From Adonisia turfae CCMR0081 (lineage in GTDB: Bacteria; Cyanobacteriota; Cyanobacteriia; Phormidesmidales; Phormidesmidaceae): DNA of 36,734 bases. A program made the translations under genes and the position numbers. Each line of letters opens with the position of its first letter. Positions within the stretch are counted from its first letter, which is position 1. This document shows, one piece after another, positions 26,451 through 34,044 of the stretch. The notes beneath the pieces are model-generated. The model ran no database searches, was not told where the DNA came from, and saw only the letters and a program-made list of their open reading frames with translations. The stretch covers positions 3,657,873-3,694,606 of the forward strand of contig NZ_QXHD01000004.1 of NCBI RefSeq assembly GCF_011009555.1. Reading direction: 5' to 3'.

Positions 26451-26495
26451 GGGCAACCACGAGGGATTGTTTCGGAATCCCCGATTGCCCCTACA
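26451..26495. repeat. GTAGGGGC-type palindromic element downstream of the SLH gene
   Basis: GGGCAA (26451-26456) pairs with TTGCCC (26485-26490) across an interior that holds GGGATT and AATCCC. Read on the minus strand it begins CTGTAGGGGCAATCGGGG. The related palindrome at 27923-27948 has the same GTAGGGGC edge. It starts 17 bp beyond the stop of the SLH-protein gene and may end its transcript, although no U-tract is present. Confidence 0.6.
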
Positions 26496-26511
26496 GTGGA
26501 TCAGACCACCT

Positions 26512-27759
26512 TTATTCTGATAATGCCAATGTCTGACTAACGGTTAACATCAGGTCATTGTCAGGATTAATCGAAATTACCTCTACGCGTTCACGTCCTA
26601 AGATCAGACCACCGATTGCTCCAGCAACAGTACCCGTTAATACCTCCCAAGTTTGGGGCTCATCATCACCTGTGACTGAGGCAACAGCTGTGGATGCGCC
26701 AGAACCTAATACAGCTCCAGCAAATATTTCACCAACGCTGGCTCCCCGACGAATAGTTTCAGTTGTCGTGATAATCCGAGACTGTGCCTGGATGTCAAGC
26801 CGACGACCATCATCTAGCACCAACGTTTGTGCCATAAACTGAGAACCTCGCTGACTCCCTGAACTCGCAGGACGCAACTCGCCAATAATTTGGCTATTAC
26901 GGGGAATAAGTATTTGACCTTGACGATTGGTGACAGCTTCAGCGACCTGAAATGTGAGAGGTAATGTCTCATCCGGTAATATGACAATCTTGTCACCATC
27001 AGCGTGGTCAACTGAAATCGTCGTTCCGGCTGCAACCGATGACTGGGAAGTCGTTGTCGTTGTTCTTGTTTGAACAATATAAGGAGACTGTACTGTTGCT
27101 ACCTGGTTGCGACTGGCTAACGCTTGATAAATAAAGGCTGCGACATCTGCCCGTGTAGCGGTTTGATTGGGGCGTAAGACTTCGATGTCAGGATAGTTAA
27201 CGACGAGTCTCTGTTCAGTTGCAGCGGCAATGCTAGCTGTGGCATAGCTGGGGATGGACCGAGAATCACGGTAAACGTCTGCGCTGGCGACGGTTGTGGC
27301 CTCATAGTTAAGACCGTTCGCTAATGAAACCAATACCTGGGCACGGGGAATATTTTGGTTGGGTTGAAACACATTGTTGGGATAGCCAGATAAAAAGCCC
27401 ATGCGATAGGCATTGTCAATGGCGGCTGTGGCCCAATAGTTAGCGGGTACATCCACAAAGTTAGTGCTGCTACGAATGTTGGTGAGGTTAAATGCCTTGC
27501 GTACCATGGCAGCATACTGGGCACGGGTTACTGGTTCATCAGGGCGAAAGGTGCCATCGGGGAAACCTGCGATAATATCTCTTTCCGCTAGGCTCATAAT
27601 AAACTGGCTGGCCCAATAGTTAGACGAAACATCAGTAAACTGGGTTTGAGTTTGGGCGACAACTGGAGCTGGTGTGACGAGGGGTGAGAGTGTTCCTGCA
27701 CCCATGCCCAGCATCAGTAATAAAGCAGTTGTTGTCTGAAACTGTCGCATTTTTAGCAT
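26512..27759 (-). CDS. Exported S-layer homology (SLH) protein with an unassigned C-terminal domain and a glycine-rich segment
   Basis: I use the ATG at 27759, preceded by GAGGA at a good distance; the frame is open to 27936, but those residues are basic and unlike a signal. The 415-residue protein has a signal peptide cleaved near APVVAQ (residue 36), then three SLH repeats at about 40-93, 100-153 and 160-215 (FTDVSSNYWA, FVDVPANYWA, with G-F-P-D-G-T-F-R-P). After a Thr-rich linker comes a beta-rich domain (245-335; VILPDETLPLTF, LIPRNSQIIGELRP) reminiscent of VirB10/TrbI-type domains, then a glycine-rich segment (346-388) like a glycine zipper. SLH domains bind peptidoglycan-linked polysaccharide; unlike cyanobacterial SLH porins, no OprB barrel follows. 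Role unknown. Confidence 0.87.
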   Translation of the reverse strand: MLKMRQFQTTTALLLMLGMGAGTLSPLVTPAPVVAQTQTQFTDVSSNYWASQFIMSLAERDIIAGFPDGTFRPDEPVTRAQYAAMVRKAFNLTNIRSSTNFVDVPANYWATAAIDNAYRMGFLSGYPNNVFQPNQNIPRAQVLVSLANGLNYEATTVASADVYRDSRSIPSYATASIAAATEQRLVVNYPDIEVLRPNQTATRADVAAFIYQALASRNQVATVQSPYIVQTRTTTTTSQSSVAAGTTISVDHADGDKIVILPDETLPLTFQVAEAVTNRQGQILIPRNSQIIGELRPASSGSQRGSQFMAQTLVLDDGRRLDIQAQSRIITTTETIRRGASVGEIFAGAVLGSGASTAVASVTGDDEPQTWEVLTGTVAGAIGGLILGRERVEVISINPDNDLMLTVSQTLALSE

Positions 27760-28366
27760 AGTAAAGATCCTCAAAAACAATGCATAATTTTTTAGAAACT
27801 GTGGCTTTGTGCCAACTTGCAACCTCAAGAAAAAGAATCTTTTTAGTTGTTGTTGATCTGTTGTAAGGGCGCGCTGATGTTTGCCCTTCGAAAGATAGGC
27901 AAAATGCTCAATATCCTGTATTGGGCGTATTACCATACGCCCCTACAAAAAATCTTTCAGTTCTATAGAGAGAAGGTGGTTAATGTCTGTAGAAGGATAG
28001 ATGAGTAGACAGAAAAATCGTATATAACCCTAAAAATCTTTTCCTGGTTGAGCGATGCTATTCAACAAGGTGGTAGAGCCCCTGTTCACGAATTGACTCT
28101 AACAAGACTTATTTTCAAAATTCGAATGGTGTCATTACGCCTTTTTAACTGGCATAGTGACAAATCTGGGATATGAAGCGCTGATATCAGATGATTTACC
28201 TTTTATCTATTGTTTTTTCTGACTTATAAGCTGCTGAAACCATTGATAGGAAAAGAGTTAGGCAAGCTTTATAGAAAACTACAATGGTCTATATCGTTAT
28301 TTTGAAGCTGCTTTCTTTCTTTCAAACTGTCACATTCATGCTGCCTTTGTGGGTTTGCCACACAAC
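27760..28366. other. Long spacer upstream of the SLH gene
   Basis: In 607 bp there is no convincing gene. The part next to the SLH gene must hold its promoter and leader. It contains the GTAGGGGC palindrome at 27923-27948. At 28354-28373 another AACCTACC element begins, reaching into the end of the small membrane-protein gene. No RNA gene was recognised. Confidence 0.5.
27923..27948. repeat. GTAGGGGCGTATG-type palindrome
   Basis: GGGCGTAT (27923-27930) pairs with ATACGCCC (27935-27942) around TACC, and CTAC follows; read on the minus strand it is GTAGGGGCGTATGGTAATAC then GCCC. It lies 164 bp upstream of the SLH start. This is the type of palindromic repeat met in many filamentous cyanobacteria (from memory). 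Confidence 0.65.
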
Positions 28367-28576
28367 CTACCGGGGAATATTTCCGGCTTGCTGGCCGACG
28401 AAATCACGGATGGCTTCCCAAATGGCGGTGGGGCCAATGCCAAAGAAAATTTGTAACCCTAGCAAAATCAGGGCTGCTAAAAAGGCTGTTTTTAGGGTGG
28501 CTTTTACCACCTTGATCAACCAGGTAAAGACCAGGATTGAAATAGCGATCGCACCAATGACAACCACAATTTCCAT
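28367..28576 (-). CDS. Small two-helix membrane protein
   Basis: The 69-residue protein has two hydrophobic segments, at about residues 3-22 (VVVIGAIAISILVFTWLI) and 30-48 (AFLAALILLGLQIFFGIG), with a short basic loop between and a polar C-terminus (WEAIRDFVGQQAGNIPR). I recognise no family; similar small proteins occur next to unrelated genes in cyanobacteria. It starts 37 bp after dxr on the same strand and is probably co-transcribed. Its last codons coincide with an AACCTACC repeat element, so the present C-terminus might be shaped by that insertion. Coding status supported by topology and operon position. Confidence 0.7.
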   Translation of the reverse strand: MEIVVVIGAIAISILVFTWLIKVVKATLKTAFLAALILLGLQIFFGIGPTAIWEAIRDFVGQQAGNIPR

Positions 28577-28613
28577 GGGCCGTGTTTCCTCTTAGAGTCT
28601 GACCAATCTTAAC

Positions 28614-29810
28614 CTATGAACCCAGGGCTACAACCTGACGCTCGGTGAGTGTATTGCTAACGTTAATCACTTCCTGGCGAGCCCACTGGTCAGCATCCAG
28701 GATGTCCTGGAGTGAGGGGCTTGTGGTGAGGTGGTCACGGTTGCGATCGCACACCTTCTCAATCACCTTGGGAATATCCAAATAATGAATTTTCTCATCC
28801 AAGAATAATGCCACCGCCTGCTCGTTAGCTGCATTGAGAACGGCAGTCATGGAGCCACCAGCTCGTCCAGCTTCATAGGCCAGATTAATGCAGGGATACT
28901 TAGCATGATCGGGTTCCTTAAACGTAAGTGTGGCCAACTGCGCCAGATCCAAAGGCTTCCAGTCAGTGAAAATACGTTCGGGCCAGGACATCGCATAGAG
29001 CAAGGGCAGACGCATATCTGGCCAACCTAGCTGAGCCAGCATTGATGTGTCCTGGGTCTCAATGAGTGAGTGAATAATGCTCTGGGGATGAATCAGCGTA
29101 TTGATGTGGTTGTAGTCCATCCCAAACAAATAATGGGCTTCGATGACTTCTAGACCCTTATTCATCATTGTGGCTGAGTCCACTGTAATCTTGCGACCCA
29201 TGGACCAGTTAGGATGCTTGACGGCATCTGCAACGGTCACGTCCTTTAGCCTTTCTACGGGCCAATCACGAAAGGCACCGCCGGATGCGGTCAGAATAAT
29301 ACGGCGTAGCCCCCCTTCGGGCAGCCCCTGCAAACACTGGAAAATGGCGGAGTGCTCGGAGTCAGCAGGCAGCAGCTTCACACCATGCTTTTCTACCAGG
29401 GGTAAAACAACGGGACCACCCGCAATTAGGGTTTCTTTATTGGCTAGGGCAATGTCTTTACCTGCTTCAATCGCGGCAATAGTGGGCAATAATCCTGCAC
29501 AGCCGACGATGCCAGTTACGACAGCCTCTGCATCACCATAGCGGGCTACTTCTACGATGCCATCTGCGCCAGCCAGAATTTGTGGTTGTGGGTCTACATC
29601 AGCAATTGCTTCTTTGAGTTCTGCCAGCTTGTTCGCATCGTGGATGGCGACAATTTCTGGCTTAAATTGGCGGACTTGCTCAGCCAGAAGTGTCACATTG
29701 CGGCCTGCAGCAATGCCAACTAAGCGAAACTTATCAGGGTGATGCTCAACAATATCAAGGGTTTGGGTGCCAATGGAGCCAGTTGAACCAAGCAGAGTGA
29801 TTGCCTTCAC
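28614..29810 (-). CDS. dxr: 1-deoxy-D-xylulose 5-phosphate reductoisomerase
   Basis: DXR makes 2-C-methyl-D-erythritol 4-phosphate with NADPH, the committed step of the MEP isoprenoid pathway that supplies carotenoids, the phytol tail of chlorophyll and quinones. At 398 residues it has normal length. Visible: NADPH-binding GSTGSIG at the N-terminus, [24 protein letters not shown] with the metal-binding acid, [11 protein letters not shown] and [29 protein letters not shown], and a C-terminal helical domain. GTG at 29810 is the only sensible start ([11 protein letters not shown]). A 69-residue membrane protein follows on the same strand. Confidence 0.97.
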   Translation of the reverse strand: MKAITLLGSTGSIGTQTLDIVEHHPDKFRLVGIAAGRNVTLLAEQVRQFKPEIVAIHDANKLAELKEAIADVDPQPQILAGADGIVEVARYGDAEAVVTGIVGCAGLLPTIAAIEAGKDIALANKETLIAGGPVVLPLVEKHGVKLLPADSEHSAIFQCLQGLPEGGLRRIILTASGGAFRDWPVERLKDVTVADAVKHPNWSMGRKITVDSATMMNKGLEVIEAHYLFGMDYNHINTLIHPQSIIHSLIETQDTSMLAQLGWPDMRLPLLYAMSWPERIFTDWKPLDLAQLATLTFKEPDHAKYPCINLAYEAGRAGGSMTAVLNAANEQAVALFLDEKIHYLDIPKVIEKVCDRNRDHLTTSPSLQDILDADQWARQEVINVSNTLTERQVVALGS

Positions 29811-29982
29811 GGTAATTGCCTATTGCTAAAGGTTTACAGCTGACCATCTGGCCCGCCCTGTTTCAACTATAGATTCTTAACGTCTTTTCACAAAATTTTA
29901 AGAGCTGTGGGGAATGGTTCGCTTTTAGAAATCACGACCATAATTGATTGAAGGAGACGCTAGCGAATCGCCCTAACCATTT

Positions 29983-30312
29983 ATGGAAGCTTTTTCCCCT
30001 GACCCACCTAAGTGGGCCGAATCTGCAACTCATGCCCTGACGTTTTCCTGTCCGCACTGTAGCGAGTCTGCCAGCGTAGCGACTGATGTTTGGATTAATC
30101 GCCGATCGCCTGTTTACACCCACAACCACAAACGCAAGTGGCAAGAGTTTTATCAATGTAAATGTGGCGTAGCCTGGTGGGCTTGGAGTAGCGATCGCCC
30201 GCCGAACTCCTGGCAAGTAAACGATCCACCAAATGATCCACCAGAGGAATCACCGTCCAATTTGGATCCCCTGACAGGGTTAGGGGATAGTTGGGGAAGT
30301 TTTGATCCCTAG
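29983..30312 (+). CDS. Hypothetical zinc-ribbon protein
   Basis: The 109-residue protein has two cysteine pairs, C23-P-H-C26 and C59-K-C61-G, that could bind zinc in a ribbon; a Trp-rich stretch (VAWWAWSSD) follows and the C-terminal third is Pro/Asp-rich and disordered. The C-x-C spacing of the second pair is less standard than C-x2-C. ATG at 29983 has no clear ribosome binding site. The gene ends 22 bp before the ribokinase start in the same direction, so the pair may be co-transcribed. DNA or RNA contact is a guess from the ribbon only. The opposite-strand frame here is a shadow. Confidence 0.68.
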   Translation: MEAFSPDPPKWAESATHALTFSCPHCSESASVATDVWINRRSPVYTHNHKRKWQEFYQCKCGVAWWAWSSDRPPNSWQVNDPPNDPPEESPSNLDPLTGLGDSWGSFDP

Positions 30313-30334
30313 TGTCTGAGCTGTGGTTTTTTCA

Positions 30335-31255
30335 ATGCCTATCATTGTTTTTGGCAGTCTTAATATGGACCTGGTGGCCCAGGTCCCTCGTTTGCCTCAG
30401 TCTGGCGAAACATTATTGGGAACCGGCTTCACCACAGTCCCAGGAGGAAAAGGCGCTAACCAGGCGGTAGCGGCTGCCCGTTTGGGTGCGCCTACAACCA
30501 TGGTGGGTCGGGTTGGTGACGATAGCTTTGGACAGGAGCTATGCAATAGCTTGCAGGCGTCTAATGTGGCTACAGAGTTAGTGCTGGCCGAGCCGGGACC
30601 TTCAGGGGTGGCCCTGATCAGCGTGGATGAATCGGGTGAAAACCAGATCGTGGTGGTGCCTGGAGCTAATGGCAATGTGGATTTATCCGATGCAAACCGC
30701 CTACCTCTAGGGCCTGGGCCCTCAGTTTTGCTGATGCAGTTTGAAATTCCCCTGGTGGCGGTACAGGCAGCTGCAAAGCGAGCGGCTGAGCATTGTGTAA
30801 TTCTAGACCCAGCCCCGGCTCGCTCCGATTTACCTACAGATTTTTATAGCCTGGTGGATATTCTGACGCCTAATCAAACAGAGGCATCCCAGCTTGTGGG
30901 CATGAAAGTAAAGAGTGTGGCCACCGCCATGGAAGCTGCTCAGGTGCTGCGACGGCGGGGCGTATCGACAGTCATTGTGAAATTGGGGAGCCAGGGGGCA
31001 GTGGTTGCCTCAGATTTAGAGGTCTTTCATGTGCCTGCTTTTGAGGTTAAAGCGGTGGATACTGTGGCTGCTGGGGATGCGTTTAACGGTGGTTTAGCAG
31101 TTGCTTTGGCAGAAGGAAAATCGTTGCGGGCAGCAGTTGTGTGGGCCAGTGCAGTAGCCGCTCTAGCGGTTACAAAAGCTGGGGCACAGTCATCTATGCC
31201 AATCCGAGCACAGGTGGAAGACTTTTTGCTCAGCCATCCTTCAGGTAGTTTATAG
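30335..31255 (+). CDS. rbsK: Ribokinase
   Basis: The PfkB-family kinase phosphorylates ribose to ribose 5-phosphate with ATP. Family marks: GSLNMDLV near the N-terminus, the substrate motif GGKGANQAVAAARLG, and the C-terminal D-T-V-A-A-G-D248-A-F-N-G-G with the catalytic aspartate, matching the AAGD form of E. coli RbsK. ATG at 30335 gives 306 residues, close to E. coli (309); a GTG four codons earlier (30323) is the alternative. No ribose transporter or rbsD is near, so the enzyme may scavenge ribose from nucleosides. Related sugar specificity cannot be excluded. Confidence 0.9.
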   Translation: MPIIVFGSLNMDLVAQVPRLPQSGETLLGTGFTTVPGGKGANQAVAAARLGAPTTMVGRVGDDSFGQELCNSLQASNVATELVLAEPGPSGVALISVDESGENQIVVVPGANGNVDLSDANRLPLGPGPSVLLMQFEIPLVAVQAAAKRAAEHCVILDPAPARSDLPTDFYSLVDILTPNQTEASQLVGMKVKSVATAMEAAQVLRRRGVSTVIVKLGSQGAVVASDLEVFHVPAFEVKAVDTVAAGDAFNGGLAVALAEGKSLRAAVVWASAVAALAVTKAGAQSSMPIRAQVEDFLLSHPSGSL

Positions 31256-31461
31256 TCTTGATGCTCTAGACTGAATGAGTACCGTGTCGAGTGGAAAAAA
31301 TTGGTGTAGTCAGTGGAGCATTAGCAATAATTTGCGGTTAATTCAGCATTGCTAATAGGCGAGACTGTGCATCCGAATATTTTTCGCAAACGTAGTACTT
31401 ACATAGCGGCGTTGCTGCTTAGCAACAGCGGCAAGATTGTCATTACGCTTCCTGCGCTTCA

Positions 31462-33030
31462 ATGCCCTCAAATCAACCAGATGTCATTTTTTTGGTGCTC
31501 GACACTCAGCGTGTGGATCGCCTGTCGTGTTACGGCTACGAGAAGCCGACTTCGCCACATATAGATGCGTTTGCTGAGGGGGCGACACGGTTTAAAGTCG
31601 CGATCGCACCCGGCCAATGGACCATTCCTTCCCATGCGTCCATGTTCACTGGACTGTATCCATCACAGCACCAGATGCAGCAGTCCTACTCAGTAATGCC
31701 GCCCCATCTCAAAACCTTGGCAGAGCGACTGCAAGATGGCGGTTACTACACATCTGCATTTTGCAATAACCCTCTGGTTGGCGTCATTAACAATGGTCTG
31801 CGACGTGGGTTTTACAGCTTTCTCAACTACAGCGGTTTACTCAGCTCTCGCCCTAACCAAGCCGGTATCCCCTCAAGCTTTTTAGATAAATATCGCCAGC
31901 TATTCAAACGCATTGTTGCAAAGGCACTCAACCAGGTTCAAGATGCCTTTGCTCGTTCTGACTGGTTACTATCATTATCATTTACACCTTTAATGGTGCC
32001 CCTGTGGCAAACGGCCCTCAGCTTCAAAGGCAATACTCGCAAGTCTTTAGACGATGCCGCTCAACTGTTGATTGAACGGAAAGGTGTGAAAGCGAACCAA
32101 CCCATTTTCACCTTTATCAATCTGATGGGCACCCACATGCCCTACCATCCTCCCCGCGAGTACATCGAAAAATTTGCCCCCAATGTCCTCAAAGATCGCG
32201 ATGCTCAGACGTATCTACGTCGCTTTAATAGCGATGTCTACGGTTGGCTTGCGCCCCTGATGGGGGCCTTGGGAGACCAGCAAAAAGATACCCTGGATAA
32301 CATGTATGATGCTGAGGTCGCTGCACAAGATGTACAGGTTGGTCATTTTCTAGAACAGCTGAAACAGGCCGGTCGTTTAGAGAATACCTATGTTGTTGTT
32401 TGTGCCGACCATGGAGAGCATTTAGGAGAGAAACAGCTCATCGGCCACAGCCTCTCTATCTATAATGAACTGGTGCAAGTACCATTAATTATCCATGACC
32501 CTAACGATATAATTAGTCGCGGCACTGTTCGTGATGATGTCGTCTCCACTCGCTGTTTATTCCATACTGTATTGTCAGCAACAGGGCTGGCAACTCCAGA
32601 AGAGGCCGAGCTTAGTCTAGAACATTCAAACACCAGCAAGACTCTAGAAGAGGTTGATCCTGAACATTGTGTTTATGCAGAGGCAGTCACTCCGCAGAAT
32701 GTGCTGAACTTGATTCAAAAACGGCAGCCTGAACTTATATCTCAACATGCCTGCGATCAAACTAGAAGGGCTGTGTGGGTTGGGAATCACAAATTAATTG
32801 AAACTGCTCAAAATCCTCCCGAACTCTATGATGTTCAAGATGATCCGAATGAGAGTTTAGATTTGAGCGAAATTTTTCCAGAGATGGTGGAATCATTACA
32901 AAATTCTCTCTCTGCCTTTAGTCAAGATGCTGATCAGCATCGGGCTCTATACTCTCAAGCCCGTGCAACTGGATTTGATGATCCAGAAGTTCGCCGTCGT
33001 CTCAAAGACCTTGGATATCTAGAAGAATAA
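31462..33030 (+). CDS. Sulfatase-like hydrolase/transferase of the alkaline phosphatase superfamily (threonine type)
   Basis: The 522-residue protein belongs to the sulfatase Pfam family: metal-binding D14 in LDTQRVDRLSCYGY, the nucleophile region W-T54-I-P-S-H-A-S-M-F-T-G, and the metal site A-D316-H-G-E-H. The nucleophile position is threonine where true sulfatases have Cys or Ser (C/S-x-P-x-R), so formylglycine cannot form and a phospho- or sulfo-transfer or phosphodiester hydrolysis reaction is likelier. No signal peptide or helices are seen, so it is probably cytoplasmic. ATG at 31462 has no clear ribosome binding site. lgt starts 2 bp after its stop, so the two are probably co-transcribed. 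Substrate unknown. Confidence 0.85.
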   Translation: MPSNQPDVIFLVLDTQRVDRLSCYGYEKPTSPHIDAFAEGATRFKVAIAPGQWTIPSHASMFTGLYPSQHQMQQSYSVMPPHLKTLAERLQDGGYYTSAFCNNPLVGVINNGLRRGFYSFLNYSGLLSSRPNQAGIPSSFLDKYRQLFKRIVAKALNQVQDAFARSDWLLSLSFTPLMVPLWQTALSFKGNTRKSLDDAAQLLIERKGVKANQPIFTFINLMGTHMPYHPPREYIEKFAPNVLKDRDAQTYLRRFNSDVYGWLAPLMGALGDQQKDTLDNMYDAEVAAQDVQVGHFLEQLKQAGRLENTYVVVCADHGEHLGEKQLIGHSLSIYNELVQVPLIIHDPNDIISRGTVRDDVVSTRCLFHTVLSATGLATPEEAELSLEHSNTSKTLEEVDPEHCVYAEAVTPQNVLNLIQKRQPELISQHACDQTRRAVWVGNHKLIETAQNPPELYDVQDDPNESLDLSEIFPEMVESLQNSLSAFSQDADQHRALYSQARATGFDDPEVRRRLKDLGYLEE

Positions 33031-33032
33031 GT

Positions 33033-33848
33033 ATGTATCCTCCCGTAGATCCGACGATTGTCGAAATTGGTCCCTTTGCCCTGCGTTGGTATGGCCTACT
33101 CATGGCCACCGCTGTGATTACCGGCTCCTGGTTTGCCAGTAAAGAAATTGAACGCCGTGGTAAGAACCCTGAAGATTTTTGGGACATGTTGATCTGGGTG
33201 CTCATCCCAGCCTTTATAGGTGCCCGTCTCTACTATGTTTTTGTCCAGTCCAGTGATAAAGCCTTTTACCTCCAGAATCCTGGTCAGATTTTACAAGTCT
33301 GGGGTGGCGGTATCCATATTTTTGGTGCATTTATCTTTGGGAGCATTGCCCTCTGGCTCTTTACCAAATTCCGTCGTTTACCCACGCTAATGTACCTAGA
33401 TGCAGCGGCGGTAGGTTTACCCATTGCCCAAGCCATTGGTCGCTGGGGTAACTTTATCAATCAAGAACTCTATGGTCCCCCCACCGCTTGGCCCTTTGGT
33501 TTGCGTATTGATCCACAGCACCGTTTAGCTCCCTACAACGATTTAATTGCCTACCCTGAGTCCACCCGATTTCATGCCCTGTTTCTATACGAATCTGTTT
33601 GGAATTTGTTAGGTTTCTTGGTGCTGTACTGGGTGTCAAAGCGGTTTGGTAGACAGTTACGACCTGGCGATATATCCCTGTTGTACTTAATTTGGTATCC
33701 CTTTGGTCGTTTCTTTATTGAGTTCTTAAGAACAGATTCCTGGTTCTTCCTGGGTACACCGTTTAATGTGGTGCACATTCTATCTCTTCTCGCGGTTGTT
33801 GGGGCGGGAGCTACGTTTTTCCTCAGGAGACGTGTTGCTTTGAGATAA
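33033..33848 (+). CDS. lgt: Phosphatidylglycerol-prolipoprotein diacylglyceryl transferase
   Basis: Lgt moves the diacylglyceryl group of phosphatidylglycerol onto the lipobox cysteine of exported prolipoproteins, the first step of lipoprotein maturation at the plasma membrane. The 271-residue protein has about seven helices, H95 in GGGIHIFG and the signature G-R137-W-G-N-F-I-N-Q-E-L-Y-G. The N-terminus (VEIGPFALRWYGL) is typical. ATG at 33033 starts 2 bp after the sulfatase-like gene, suggesting translational coupling. A lipoprotein gene and a potential Tat lipoprotein (PotD) are in this window, but they would use Lgt wherever encoded. Confidence 0.96.
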   Translation: MYPPVDPTIVEIGPFALRWYGLLMATAVITGSWFASKEIERRGKNPEDFWDMLIWVLIPAFIGARLYYVFVQSSDKAFYLQNPGQILQVWGGGIHIFGAFIFGSIALWLFTKFRRLPTLMYLDAAAVGLPIAQAIGRWGNFINQELYGPPTAWPFGLRIDPQHRLAPYNDLIAYPESTRFHALFLYESVWNLLGFLVLYWVSKRFGRQLRPGDISLLYLIWYPFGRFFIEFLRTDSWFFLGTPFNVVHILSLLAVVGAGATFFLRRRVALR

Positions 33849-33850
33849 TG

Positions 33851-33974
33851 CCCTCATCCTAATCCCGTTCCCCAGGGAGTGGGACGTTGAAAAAGCCTTT
33901 ATCAGCCTTTCGGTTAATAGAAATCAAAGTCTTTCTTTCCTTCTCCCCAGGGATAAGGGGCTGCGGGATGAGGG
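33851..33974. repeat. Inverted-repeat element after lgt
   Basis: CCCTCATCC (33851-33859) and GGATGAGGG (33966-33974) are exact inverses that bound a 124-bp block starting 3 bp after the lgt stop. Inside are CCCCAGGGA and another CCCCAGGGATAAGGGG segment. Blocks of the CCCTCATCC...CCTTCTCCCC type recur in cyanobacterial genomes, from memory. It may be a small non-autonomous element or a transcript-end structure. Confidence 0.6.
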
Positions 33975-34044
33975 GCCATTCCCGACTTAAATAATACTCA
34001 CATATCTAAACTCATTTACTTCTCCTTCTTCCTCTACCTGTCCC

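Larger units (their letters stand above)
25824..26511. other. Long non-coding spacer with degenerate repeats
   Basis: In these 688 bp I find no convincing gene. A 34-codon frame near 26190 and a plus-strand frame ending at 25992 lack protein character. The spacer holds two AACC-CAACCTACC-type elements (26206-26230, 26395-26422), each preceded by TTTTGTG, and a GTAGGGGC-type palindrome at 26451-26495. The density of repeats fits a region with a history of insertion or decay. Promoter of the small 25587-25823 gene probably lies at its left end. Confidence 0.5.

Noticed and set aside
24381..28546. HIP1-free stretch as a sign of foreign DNA
   Set aside because: Stretches of 2.7-3.4 kb without HIP1 also occur in housekeeping parts, so a 4.2-kb gap is weak evidence alone.
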